DNA of 61,895 nt from Bacteroidota bacterium (lineage in GTDB: Bacteria > Bacteroidota > Bacteroidia > Palsa-948), in the NCBI GenBank assembly GCA_016195025.1, contig JACQAL010000017.1, forward strand, positions 1-61,895, given 5' to 3'. Position 1 is the first letter of the stretch; the number at the start of each line of letters is the position of its first letter. This document shows, piece by piece, positions 1-7,241 of this stretch. The position numbers and the translations under genes are program-made. Under the pieces are notes generated by a model that saw only the letters and a list, made by a program, of their open reading frames with translations, was not told where the DNA came from and did no database searches.

Positions 1-74
1 AATGCACCATCAAGGTTTGCCAGAATTTCTACTGATAAATAAATTATTCCTATGATTTTTAAAATATTTTTCAT
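1..74 (-). CDS. Partial N-terminus of a short hydrophobic protein
   Basis: Only the first 24 codons are inside the window; the reading frame leaves through the left edge. The visible start MKNILKIIGIIYLSVEILAN is hydrophobic and could be a signal peptide or membrane anchor. The ATG at 74 sits at the end of a 72-bp block that is repeated in front of the next gene at 662, so the start is chosen by that parallel. Function unknown. The region is clearly AT-rich compared with the rest of the window. Confidence 0.45.
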   Translation of the reverse strand, partial: MKNILKIIGIIYLSVEILANLDGA

Positions 75-140
75 TACTTTTGAGTTTAGTTTCATCAAAA
101 GTATGGTTTTTGCCTAAATACCAATTAATTGTTATATCCG
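69..140 (-). promoter_or_regulatory. Duplicated promoter/leader block, copy A
   Basis: This block aligns without gaps with 657-728, with about 80 percent identity by eye. Read on the minus strand it contains TACTTTTG, an exact match to the Bacteroidota minus-7 box TAnnTTTG, with a TTGG about 17 bp upstream, and it ends at the ATG of the gene below. An 8-bp inverted repeat (76-83 and 95-102) surrounds the presumed transcription start. Confidence 0.5.
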
Positions 141-158
141 ATATTTCTACTATGTTCA

Positions 159-662
159 TTATTCTTCTCTTTTATATTCTTTTTCTTCTGAAAAATATTT
201 GTTGTATTCTAAAACTTTTTCTTCAATTAATTTGGTTAATTGTTTGCCCGTTATATTTGTCAATTCGTCTGGAGTTCCTAATTTCCAAATTTTGGCTTCT
301 GTTATTACCTTTATAAATACTGACAAAAATTTTCTACGAAAAATCTGTTCTTCATTAGATTCAAAATCTCTAAACTTTTTTAATGCGATTATTTTATTTT
401 TCAATTCTATATTTTCAGAATTTATCTTGTATAGAATATTAGTATTAACTAAACCAATCTTATCAGAAATCTTCCAATAAAAATAAAATATTGCAAGTAA
501 GATTGTAATTACACAAGAAATAATAAGCCATGTATAATCAATATTATTCATAGGATTTTGGGAATTGGAATTGTGGAAAAAGAATTGATAAAATCCAATA
601 CAATCTACTATAAATGCCAATGAAGAAGGAATTATTCTTTGTGGAGATTTTAATGTTTTCAT
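159..662 (-). CDS. Small membrane protein with coiled-coil tail, unknown function
   Basis: The 167-residue protein starts MKTLKSPQRIIPSSLAFIVD. It has two hydrophobic segments, at roughly residues 10-30 and 42-62, followed by a charged helical tail rich in Lys and Glu. I do not recognise the family. A longer frame begins with TTG at 686, but the ATG at 662 matches the start position of the neighbouring gene behind the duplicated promoter block, so I prefer it. The AT-rich composition suggests recent acquisition; this is inference. Confidence 0.55.
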   Translation of the reverse strand: MKTLKSPQRIIPSSLAFIVDCIGFYQFFFHNSNSQNPMNNIDYTWLIISCVITILLAIFYFYWKISDKIGLVNTNILYKINSENIELKNKIIALKKFRDFESNEEQIFRRKFLSVFIKVITEAKIWKLGTPDELTNITGKQLTKLIEEKVLEYNKYFSEEKEYKREE

Positions 663-728
663 TACTTTTGATATTAGTTTTGTCAAAAGTATGATTTTTG
701 CCTAAATACCAATAGGTTGTCATATCCG
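657..728 (-). promoter_or_regulatory. Duplicated promoter/leader block, copy B
   Basis: Second copy of the 72-bp block at 69-140. It keeps the TACTTTTG minus-7 box and the 8-bp inverted repeat (664-671 and 683-690) just upstream of the ATG at 662. Both arms of the inverted repeat are identical in the two copies, while the 11-bp loop between them differs. Confidence 0.5.
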
Positions 729-758
729 TTTCTTTTTTCGATTTCATCGGTATTTGTT

Positions 759-1274
759 TTATTGGGTTACTATTAAATATTTTTCATAGATGGAAAGGTA
801 TTCAACGAAAAGCCGTTTTGCTTCATCTGATGTAGGAGAAACAAAGGGGGAACCGACAAACGCAAGCGTACTCGAACCCCAATACTCGTAAAACGTATGC
901 GAGAAAACGAGACCCGCTTCTGTCATTTCTCCAACAGGAAACCATCGCCTTTGCGATTTGTTTTTATAATCCGGTATAAAATTTTTCTCTTTATTATTCA
1001 GCGCAATTATTTTCCGAATCATGCACGAAGCATTTTCGTGTTCATCTTCGGCATCCACAAGTTTTTCATGCGGGAGATAAGCATATCCCGCTTCTTTTCT
1101 CTTTGAATAATCATACGTGATGGTGAGATTATTTTTCTTACAGAAATTTTGGAATAGTTCTATCCAATCGGAATTATTTTTGAAGGCGTCTTCGCCAAAA
1201 ATTCTTTTGAGTAAAGATTTTCCATTAGTGTCTGCCGATGGATATTCGGTTTTTGCTTTTTCGAGTATTTCCAT
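759..1274 (-). CDS. Prophage-like hypothetical protein
   Basis: The 171-residue soluble protein begins MEILEKAKTEYPSADTNGKS. Its C-terminal half has the pattern of a glycine- and serine-rich stretch followed by SDEAKRLFVEYLSIYEKYL. This resembles a family of short proteins common in Bacteroidota prophages and conjugative elements, where the end reads roughly as an alanine-rich helix then F-x-x-x-Y-K-x-Y. The resemblance is from memory and not searched. It is the last gene of a three-gene minus-strand run (1857 to 759) with only 7 bp before it. Function unknown. Confidence 0.5.
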   Translation of the reverse strand: MEILEKAKTEYPSADTNGKSLLKRIFGEDAFKNNSDWIELFQNFCKKNNLTITYDYSKRKEAGYAYLPHEKLVDAEDEHENASCMIRKIIALNNKEKNFIPDYKNKSQRRWFPVGEMTEAGLVFSHTFYEYWGSSTLAFVGSPFVSPTSDEAKRLFVEYLSIYEKYLIVTQ

Positions 1275-1281
1275 TTTTTTA

Positions 1282-1719
1282 TTAGTTGGTTTTTATTTTC
1301 AATTCAAAATATTTACTGCTTTGTATTTCAGATAGCAGCCATTTATGCCGGAAATAGTTTTCTATTATTTCGGTGGCTGGAATTTCGGTAAGCATTCCTT
1401 CGGACTGCAAAAGTTCAATTCCTTTCATGCTCAGGTTGCCCAATGGGCGCATTTCGCTGGTATCTTCCGGAGAAATAAAATAAATGGGATGAAAGTTTTT
1501 TATGCCGGAATAAATTTTCAGGATGAAGCGTTTCTTGCCCTCTCCCTCATTCCCTCCCCCGATGGGGGAGGGAAGGGCGGGGATGGAATTTTCGGCATTG
1601 TCAATATTATTGCTTCCGCAAAACGGGCAGCTGATGGTTCCGATGGGCTGATCGCCATCTTCCGGAAAATTTTTCCCGCAATTGCAGCAATGGAATTTGC
1701 GAAGGGTTTCGGGGAACAT
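1282..1719 (-). CDS. Zinc-ribbon protein carrying an in-frame palindrome insertion
   Basis: The 145-residue protein opens with a zinc ribbon: CNCG at residues 12-15 and CPFCG at about 31-35 are the four presumed metal ligands. The rest has no recognisable fold. Between them and the remainder lies a low-complexity stretch (ALPSPIGGGNEGEGK) encoded by the palindrome at 1550-1574 and its flanks, which looks like a short mobile repeat captured in frame. The ATG directly follows the TGA of the upstream gene, so the two are probably translationally coupled. Confidence 0.6.
   Translation of the reverse strand: MFPETLRKFHCCNCGKNFPEDGDQPIGTISCPFCGSNNIDNAENSIPALPSPIGGGNEGEGKKRFILKIYSGIKNFHPIYFISPEDTSEMRPLGNLSMKGIELLQSEGMLTEIPATEIIENYFRHKWLLSEIQSSKYFELKIKTN
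1550..1574. repeat. GC-rich hairpin element inside a coding region
   Basis: Perfect inverted repeat with arms TTCCCTCCCCC and GGGGGAGGGAA around a 3-base loop. It has the same C-run/G-run style as the elements at 57503-57952 and 58171-58239 and is read through in frame. Confidence 0.75.
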
Positions 1720-1857
1720 TCAGCTTATGTATTTTAATTTTATTTCAGGAAACCAGGCGCGTGCTTCATCTTCCGGAAGCGGAGAACCATTCTGAAGAAT
1801 ATCTATGCGCACCGGCACTTGCTTCCATATTTCCCCGAGTAAAAGTTTTTTATCCAT
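1720..1857 (-). CDS. 45-residue hypothetical protein
   Basis: A 45-residue protein starting MDKKLLLGEIWKQVPVRIDI. A longer frame has an upstream Met, but the ATG at 1857 gives the more natural start. Its TGA abuts the ATG of the zinc-ribbon gene (TGAATG), which supports both being real and co-translated. No family recognised. Confidence 0.45.
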   Translation of the reverse strand: MDKKLLLGEIWKQVPVRIDILQNGSPLPEDEARAWFPEIKLKYIS

Positions 1858-2172
1858 GTTTATTTTTTTTATGGGCAAAGGGGGAGAGTGAACAAACTGC
1901 AATTGTCTTGCTCTTTTTCTCTCCCCTGGCTTTTAAGCCGCTTCGCTCCCTTTTCTTAGTTTTTTGTTTCGTGTTCTTCTAATAAAGAATGCCCGTTCAT
2001 GTTTTCTTTCTTTTCAAGATTTGCACCATAATTATTATTATATTAAATTCTTATTTCCTAATAATAACCACGATTTTTATATAAACCATGTGATTTTAGA
2101 TTTAAAAGTTAATGTGAATTCTATATACTACAACAATACGAATTTATGCCCTACTACTCTATATTATATATT
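1858..2172. other. AT-rich intergenic stretch
   Basis: About 315 bp without a supported gene. It is very AT-rich from 2000 onward. Next to the small gene it holds a C-run/G-run stretch (GGGCAAAGGGGGAGAG near 1872 and CTCTCCCCTGG near 1920). I see no clear promoter box. Confidence 0.5.
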
Positions 2173-2562
2173 TTAGGGAATAATAAGAATATGGCGGACA
2201 TTAATCTCATCTCCTTGTTTTGTATCTACCATCAGAATATGATAACCGAATTCTGTTTCAAATACGTCTGAAACTACTTTCTCTTTTATTGAAAAAGCCA
2301 CTGCTTCAAATTCGGAGACAAACGTTCCACGCTGAATGTTTTTGTATAATCCTCCGTTTGCCGCAGAACCGGGGTCCATTGAAAATTTAATGGCAGCAGA
2401 AGCAAAATCTATTTTTCCTGAAACAATCGCTTCCCGAATGGAATCAATTTTTTGCCTGGCTATATCTTTTTCTGCGGTATCAAATTTATTGTGTGATTGC
2501 CCTAAAATTAAATGAGATGAAATGAATAAAAGAAGAATTGAAAAAATAATTTTGAATTTCAT
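2173..2562 (-). CDS. Short secreted parvulin-type peptidyl-prolyl isomerase, apparently permuted
   Basis: The 129-residue protein has a signal peptide (residues 1-21, ending at LILGQ), so it should work in the periplasm or at the outer membrane, catalysing proline isomerisation during protein folding. The parvulin core is clear: FASAAIKFSMDPGSAANGG, then a central EFEAVAF and FGYHILM near the end. The usual first strand (VRHILI) is missing from the N-terminal side and instead forms the last residues, INVRHILIIP. It is therefore either circularly permuted or cut at the start of a second parvulin repeat. Confidence 0.8.
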   Translation of the reverse strand: MKFKIIFSILLLFISSHLILGQSHNKFDTAEKDIARQKIDSIREAIVSGKIDFASAAIKFSMDPGSAANGGLYKNIQRGTFVSEFEAVAFSIKEKVVSDVFETEFGYHILMVDTKQGDEINVRHILIIP

Positions 2563-2638
2563 TTTAAATTAATTTCATGCAAGTTGCTTTGTTGATATTT
2601 ATGAAGAATTTTTTTTCGCATCATTCGCATACATTCAT

Positions 2639-2680
2639 GCCTGCCTGCCGGTTTACCTGCCGTATGTATGGCAGGCAGGT
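2639..2680. repeat. CCTGCC/GGCAGG palindromic repeat
   Basis: Inverted repeat of TGCCTGCC words with GGCAGGCAGG about 20 bases further on. It belongs to the same family as the perfect 20-bp palindrome in ftsY (53475-53494). It lies between two genes and could act as a terminator. Confidence 0.6.
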
Positions 2681-2704
2681 TTTGGAATTATTTTATCAAA
2701 CGAA

Positions 2705-3976
2705 TTACTTCCCTCCCCCTTTCAACTCCGCATCTAACTTTTTATATTTCTCTGTTTCTCCCTGTCCTGTGCGTGCATAGAGTTGCCGGAGGGTTCGCAT
2801 GGTGTCTTTATCGGTTGCATCCAACTCGTGCGCTTTTTCCAGCAGCGGAATTGCCTTTTGAAAAATTGAATCGGCTCTTGCTTCTTCGGCTTTTACTTTC
2901 TTTGGGTCTTTGGTGTTTTCCGCTTCATTGATAATGGCTGCGCCCATGTTGTTGTAGAAAACTCCCAAACTATAGAGCCCTGCAAAATAACCGGGCTTCA
3001 ACTCTATTGCTTTGTTAAATTCTTCTTCTGCTTTTTTCGCCAGTCCGGCTGAGTTGGCAGTCCGCGGCAAATCGTTTCCTGCCGCATCTTTCGGAAATGC
3101 CACTTTATTGTAGGTCTGCCCCAGCACCAGATGCAGTTCGTGGTTGTCGGGATTTTTTTCCAATGCGCGGTGAATGCTTGCAATGGCATCTTCTGATTTT
3201 CCGCTTTTCAAATAAAGATTTATTTTTTCAATCAGCAGCAAATAACTTTCGGGCATTGCATCGCTGGCTTTCAGAATGATTTTTCTTAGAGAAGCAGTAT
3301 CCTCTGCATCCTTGTATAGTTGAATGATGGTTAAATAACTGGTTTCGGGTTTATAGTTGATTGCAATTAACTTTTCATAATACTTTTCTGCTTTTTTATA
3401 CTCTTTCTCGTGCGAAGCGGCAACCGCCAGGTTATTGATGGACGCTGTATCGGTAACGTTCATTTTTAATTTCATTTCAACCGACTTTTCATAATACGGA
3501 ACTGCATCGGCATAATTTTTATTTCTCAAACTTGAATAGGCGCGGTCGCTGTAATCGTTTGCAATCACTTTTATTTTCAGATTGGCATCATCGGAATAAA
3601 TTTTTTTCTCATCCAACTCTGTTTCCTTCTGAAACGATTGGAGCGCTTCGTCCAGTTCATTCATTGAAACGGCTTGATAAGCGCCCAGCAGTTTTTTGTT
3701 TATGTCGCCATCGGCACTTTTGTTCATTTCGTTTTTCAGGTTCAAATCAAAAAGCGAAAGATATATTTCTCCCCTGTAAAACCAGGTTTTCTCCTTGCCT
3801 GCCGTGGTTTCATCTTTTGCGGCAAGGTCAATTTTTTCTTTCGCCTGCAGCAGCGAGTTTTTATCGTTGAACTTTTTATAATCTTCGTAAAGCGCAGTGG
3901 CGCTGTTCAGGTTTTTGTTTTGGGAATAAGAAATTCCGCCTGCGGCAATAAATAAAATGAGAATGTATTTTTTCAT
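2705..3976 (-). CDS. Secreted tetratricopeptide repeat protein
   Basis: The 423-residue protein starts at MKKYILILFIAAGG with a signal peptide cut near residue 20 (SYSQ). The upstream extension of the frame runs into an inverted-repeat element and is rejected. The body is helical with recognisable TPR units, for example YADAVPYYEKSVEM, YKKAEKYYEKLIAINY and AIASIHRALEKNPDNHEL. It probably scaffolds protein interactions in the periplasm. It is a paralogue of the protein at 7242-8402 on the other side of the M16 peptidase. Exact role unknown. Confidence 0.8.
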   Translation of the reverse strand: MKKYILILFIAAGGISYSQNKNLNSATALYEDYKKFNDKNSLLQAKEKIDLAAKDETTAGKEKTWFYRGEIYLSLFDLNLKNEMNKSADGDINKKLLGAYQAVSMNELDEALQSFQKETELDEKKIYSDDANLKIKVIANDYSDRAYSSLRNKNYADAVPYYEKSVEMKLKMNVTDTASINNLAVAASHEKEYKKAEKYYEKLIAINYKPETSYLTIIQLYKDAEDTASLRKIILKASDAMPESYLLLIEKINLYLKSGKSEDAIASIHRALEKNPDNHELHLVLGQTYNKVAFPKDAAGNDLPRTANSAGLAKKAEEEFNKAIELKPGYFAGLYSLGVFYNNMGAAIINEAENTKDPKKVKAEEARADSIFQKAIPLLEKAHELDATDKDTMRTLRQLYARTGQGETEKYKKLDAELKGGGK

Positions 3977-3998
3977 AACGGTTCCAAAAGTATGAAAA

Positions 3999-4206
3999 AC
4001 TCTCCCCCATCCTCTCTCTTTAAAAAAGAGGTAGTGTCTCATTTTGAAATTTGTTTAGTGAACCTTTGTGTCTTAGTGCCTTCGTGGCTATGCTTTTCTT
4101 TATTTTTGCCACTAAGACACGAAGTCACTAAGAAAACCACACGAAGAAATACAAACTGAGACACTATCAAAAAAGAGAGGGGTGACCGGGGGTCGGGGTG
4201 AGTTCC
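3999..4206. repeat. AACTC/GAGTT hairpin split by an inserted element
   Basis: The outer arms (ACTCTCCCCCATCCTCTCT on the left, AGAGAGGGG then GGGGTGAGTT on the right) match the hairpin family at 58613-58674. The element at 4031-4168 interrupts it. Confidence 0.6.
4031..4168. mobile_element. 138-bp MITE-like element with 9-bp target duplication
   Basis: Terminal inverted repeats TAGTGTCTCA and TGAGACACTA bound a non-coding interior that is itself an imperfect palindrome of CTTAGTG and CACTAAG words. It is flanked on both sides by AAAAAAGAG (4022-4030 and 4169-4177), which reads as a 9-bp target-site duplication. No transposase is encoded, so it would need one in trans. Confidence 0.75.
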
Positions 4207-4233
4207 TGATACTACCCGCAATAAAAAGATTTA

Positions 4234-4241
4234 TATATTCG
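4234..4241 (+). promoter_or_regulatory. Putative minus-7 box for the M16 peptidase
   Basis: TATATTCG matches TAnnTTYG, the Bacteroidota minus-7 element, about 21 bp before the ATG at 4263. Confidence 0.4.
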
Positions 4242-4262
4242 CCCCACAAAAAAATTACTACC

Positions 4263-7112
4263 ATGAAAAAAATATTTCTTCTCTCAGTTACATTCAGCGC
4301 ATTTATTATTTCTGCAGTTGCCCAGCCGCAGTTAATTGAAAAAACAGATGTGCCGGCAGGTAAGGTTGGAATTGCCTATAAAAAATATAAACTCACAAAC
4401 GGATTGACTGTTCTTCTTCACGAAGACCACTCCGACCCTATTGTGAACGTTGCCGTAACTTATAAAGTGGGTTCTTACAGGGAGGACTTGGGAAAATCCG
4501 GCTTCGCGCATTTCTTCGAGCACATGATGTTTCAGGGCTCCAAGCACATTGCCGATGAAGAACATTTTAAAATTATTCAGACCGCAGGCGGAAACATGAA
4601 TGGTTTTACCGAGCACGACAAGACCACTTATTTTGAAACGCTTCCTTCCAATTATCTTGAAACCGCACTTTGGCTGGAAGCAGACAGAATGGGTTTTCTT
4701 CTCGACTCTCTTTACGAACGCAAATTTGAAAACCAGCGTGACGCAGTGAAGAATGAAAAATCGCAGAACGTAGAGAACCAACCTTACGCGCTCGGCTTTG
4801 AAGAAGAAATAAATGAATTGCTTTATCCTGCAGGGCATCCTTATAGTTGGCCCGTGATTGGATATACCGATGATTTGAACCGCGCTTCCATGAATGATGT
4901 GAGGAATTTTTTCCTTCGCTGGTACGGACCTAACAATGCCATTCTTGCCGTGAGCGGTGACTTTGATGAAGCGCAGGCATTGAAATGGATTGATAAATAT
5001 TACGGAACATTGAAGCAATGCCCCGAAGTGAAAAAGGTGCGCGCTCCGCAGGTGGTGTTGCCGCAGGATAAATATGGCGCTTACCGCGACCGCGTGTTTC
5101 TTCCCTTGAACCTGAGAGTATATCCCACCGTTCCGCAATATCACCGCGATGAAGCGGCTTTGGATTTGCTTGCCGATATGTTTGGTTCAGGCAAAAACTC
5201 ACTGCTCTATAAAAACTTTGTGAAGAATGAAAAAGCAGCCACAGCATTTGCGCAACATAGCAATCAGGAACTGAGCGGTGAATTTCAAATTGGCGTGATT
5301 GCCTATCCTCCCGATGATTTCAACTACGAGAATTTGTTCGGAGAGATTGACAAAAATGTGAAAGCCACGCTCGATGAATTTGAAAAAACAGGAATCACCG
5401 ATGATGCGCTTCAACGCGCCAAAGCAAAAAAGATTACTTCCATTTATGACGGGCTTGACGGTGTGTTTCAAAAATCGCTCATGATGTCGGAATGGGAGCG
5501 CCTGCTCGGAAAAAATTCTTCCATTCAGGATGAAATTGACCGCTACAACAAAGTGACGAAAGAAGATATTACGCGCGTGTTCAGCAAATACATTAAAAGT
5601 GCGGGCGCGGCAATTCTGAACACCTACCCTATCATCAGTGCAAAAGATTCTGCCAAGAGTTCTAACCCCTATGCCGGGCAAACTTTTACAGCAAATCCTG
5701 AATACAACGGTCTTTCGTATCAGCCCACTCCCGATGGATTTGACAGAGGAGTTCGTCCGGTTCCGGGCGCTCCCAAAATAGTGAAGGTTCCGGATTATTT
5801 CCAGTTTGCGCTCAGCAACGGAATTAAAGTGATTGGAACTTCTTTCAGCGAAACACCCATTGTTCAACTGCGCATTGAAATGGATGGCGGAGAACTGGTG
5901 AATGCCGATTCTAAAAAAACAGGAATTGCATCACTTACCGCAAACATGATGAACGAAAGCACAAAAAATTATACATCCGAACAAGTGGAAGCGGAACTTG
6001 ATAAACTGGGAAGCGATATTTCTTTTTCGGCAAACAAACTCAGCACCGTGATTACGGTTTCTTCGCTCAAAGAAAATTTAGACGCTACCATGAAAATTCT
6101 GGAAGAGAAATTATTCCGCCCTGCTTTCAAAGAAGATGACTTCAAGCGGCTGAAAAAAGAAATGAGCAATAACATTCAGCAGGAAGCAAAACAGCCGGAA
6201 CAAACGGCAACTAAACTTTTCGATTATGTGCTCTATGGCGAAACTCCGCTGGGCCTTTCTGCTTCGGTGAAATCGGTAGATAAAATTTCATTGCAGGATG
6301 TGAAGGACTACTATGAAAAAAACTACACCCCTACCCTTGCAAAAATTACTGTTGTAGGAGATGTGAACAATGAAGTTGCCAAACAAAAATTGGATATTCT
6401 TTCCAAGTGGCCTTCAAAAAATGTTACTGTTCCCGCTCCTCCCGCCCCTGTTACTCAAACTGCTGACCAGTTTTATATTTATGACATGGCGGGCGCTCCG
6501 TCAACGGTGGTTTACATGGGATATGCTTCCAACAAGTATGAGCCCTACGGAGATTTCTTTAAGAACCGCATTGTTAATTTTGCGTTCGGAGGAAATTTCA
6601 ACAGCCGCATTAACTTAAACCTTCGCGAAGAAAAAGGATATACGTATGGCATTCGTTCTGCGTTTAGCGGAAACGCGTACACCGGAAAGTTTCTGATTTC
6701 TTCTTCGGTGAAACGGAAATCCACCGCGCTTTCGCTGGCAGAAATCATGAAGGAGATGAAGAATTACAATACCAACGGAATAACCGACAAGGAACTGGAG
6801 TACACAAAAAATTCCATGCTCAACCAGGAAGCCATCAAGTATGAATCGTCCATGCAGAAATTGTTTTTCCTTTCGGATATTGTGAAATATAATTTGGAAA
6901 AAGATTACACGCAGAAGCAGAATGACATTCTGAAAGGCATTACGAAAGAGGAAGCGAACGCGCAAATCAAAAAATACATGAAAACATCTCCGCTGAACAT
7001 GCTGGTGGTGGGAGATAAAATGGCGATTGACGCGCAGTTGAAAAAATATGCTGCCGAGCCGCAATACGCTCCCAATCTTTCAAACATCAAACTCAAAAAA
7101 ATATCGGACTGA
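4263..7112 (+). CDS. Periplasmic M16 family (pitrilysin-like) zinc metallopeptidase
   Basis: The 949-residue protein has a signal peptide (MKKIFLLSVTFSAFIISAVAQ), so it acts outside the cytoplasm. It has two M16 halves. The N-terminal half carries the inverted zinc motif HFFEH (about residue 83) with a downstream acidic cluster (FEEEINELLYPAGHPY) that holds the third ligand. The C-terminal half (from about residue 515) lacks HxxEH and is expected to be the inactive clamp half with the R/Y substrate motif region near NLREEKGYTYGIRS. The enzyme should degrade peptides inside a closed chamber. The start at 4263 is fixed by the signal peptide. Confidence 0.93.
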   Translation: MKKIFLLSVTFSAFIISAVAQPQLIEKTDVPAGKVGIAYKKYKLTNGLTVLLHEDHSDPIVNVAVTYKVGSYREDLGKSGFAHFFEHMMFQGSKHIADEEHFKIIQTAGGNMNGFTEHDKTTYFETLPSNYLETALWLEADRMGFLLDSLYERKFENQRDAVKNEKSQNVENQPYALGFEEEINELLYPAGHPYSWPVIGYTDDLNRASMNDVRNFFLRWYGPNNAILAVSGDFDEAQALKWIDKYYGTLKQCPEVKKVRAPQVVLPQDKYGAYRDRVFLPLNLRVYPTVPQYHRDEAALDLLADMFGSGKNSLLYKNFVKNEKAATAFAQHSNQELSGEFQIGVIAYPPDDFNYENLFGEIDKNVKATLDEFEKTGITDDALQRAKAKKITSIYDGLDGVFQKSLMMSEWERLLGKNSSIQDEIDRYNKVTKEDITRVFSKYIKSAGAAILNTYPIISAKDSAKSSNPYAGQTFTANPEYNGLSYQPTPDGFDRGVRPVPGAPKIVKVPDYFQFALSNGIKVIGTSFSETPIVQLRIEMDGGELVNADSKKTGIASLTANMMNESTKNYTSEQVEAELDKLGSDISFSANKLSTVITVSSLKENLDATMKILEEKLFRPAFKEDDFKRLKKEMSNNIQQEAKQPEQTATKLFDYVLYGETPLGLSASVKSVDKISLQDVKDYYEKNYTPTLAKITVVGDVNNEVAKQKLDILSKWPSKNVTVPAPPAPVTQTADQFYIYDMAGAPSTVVYMGYASNKYEPYGDFFKNRIVNFAFGGNFNSRINLNLREEKGYTYGIRSAFSGNAYTGKFLISSSVKRKSTALSLAEIMKEMKNYNTNGITDKELEYTKNSMLNQEAIKYESSMQKLFFLSDIVKYNLEKDYTQKQNDILKGITKEEANAQIKKYMKTSPLNMLVVGDKMAIDAQLKKYAAEPQYAPNLSNIKLKKISD

Positions 7113-7119
7113 TAATTGT

Positions 7120-7200
7120 TAACCTGCCAAAGTACGAATGGTTACCAATGTACTAATGGAATGCAAAAACTGATGGCTGCTAGTAGTACATTAGTACAGA
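7120..7200. repeat. TAGTAC word hairpin
   Basis: Reiterated AGTAC, TACTAATG words on the left and AGTAGTACATTAGTAC on the right form an imperfect inverted repeat between two co-directional genes. The wording matches the element at 18816-18918. Confidence 0.5.
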
Positions 7201-7241
7201 TTTGTAAATTAATAGATGATTGGATAAATAAAACGAATAGT

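Noticed and set aside
544-747. 67-residue minus-strand frame over the duplicated promoter block
   Set aside because: It overlaps the start of the 159-662 gene in another frame, and its first part is the promoter block repeated at 69-140.
4332-5867. Minus-strand frames of 270 and 222 residues inside the M16 gene
   Set aside because: Full overlap with a gene that has clear motifs on the plus strand; the composition is typical of antisense frames.
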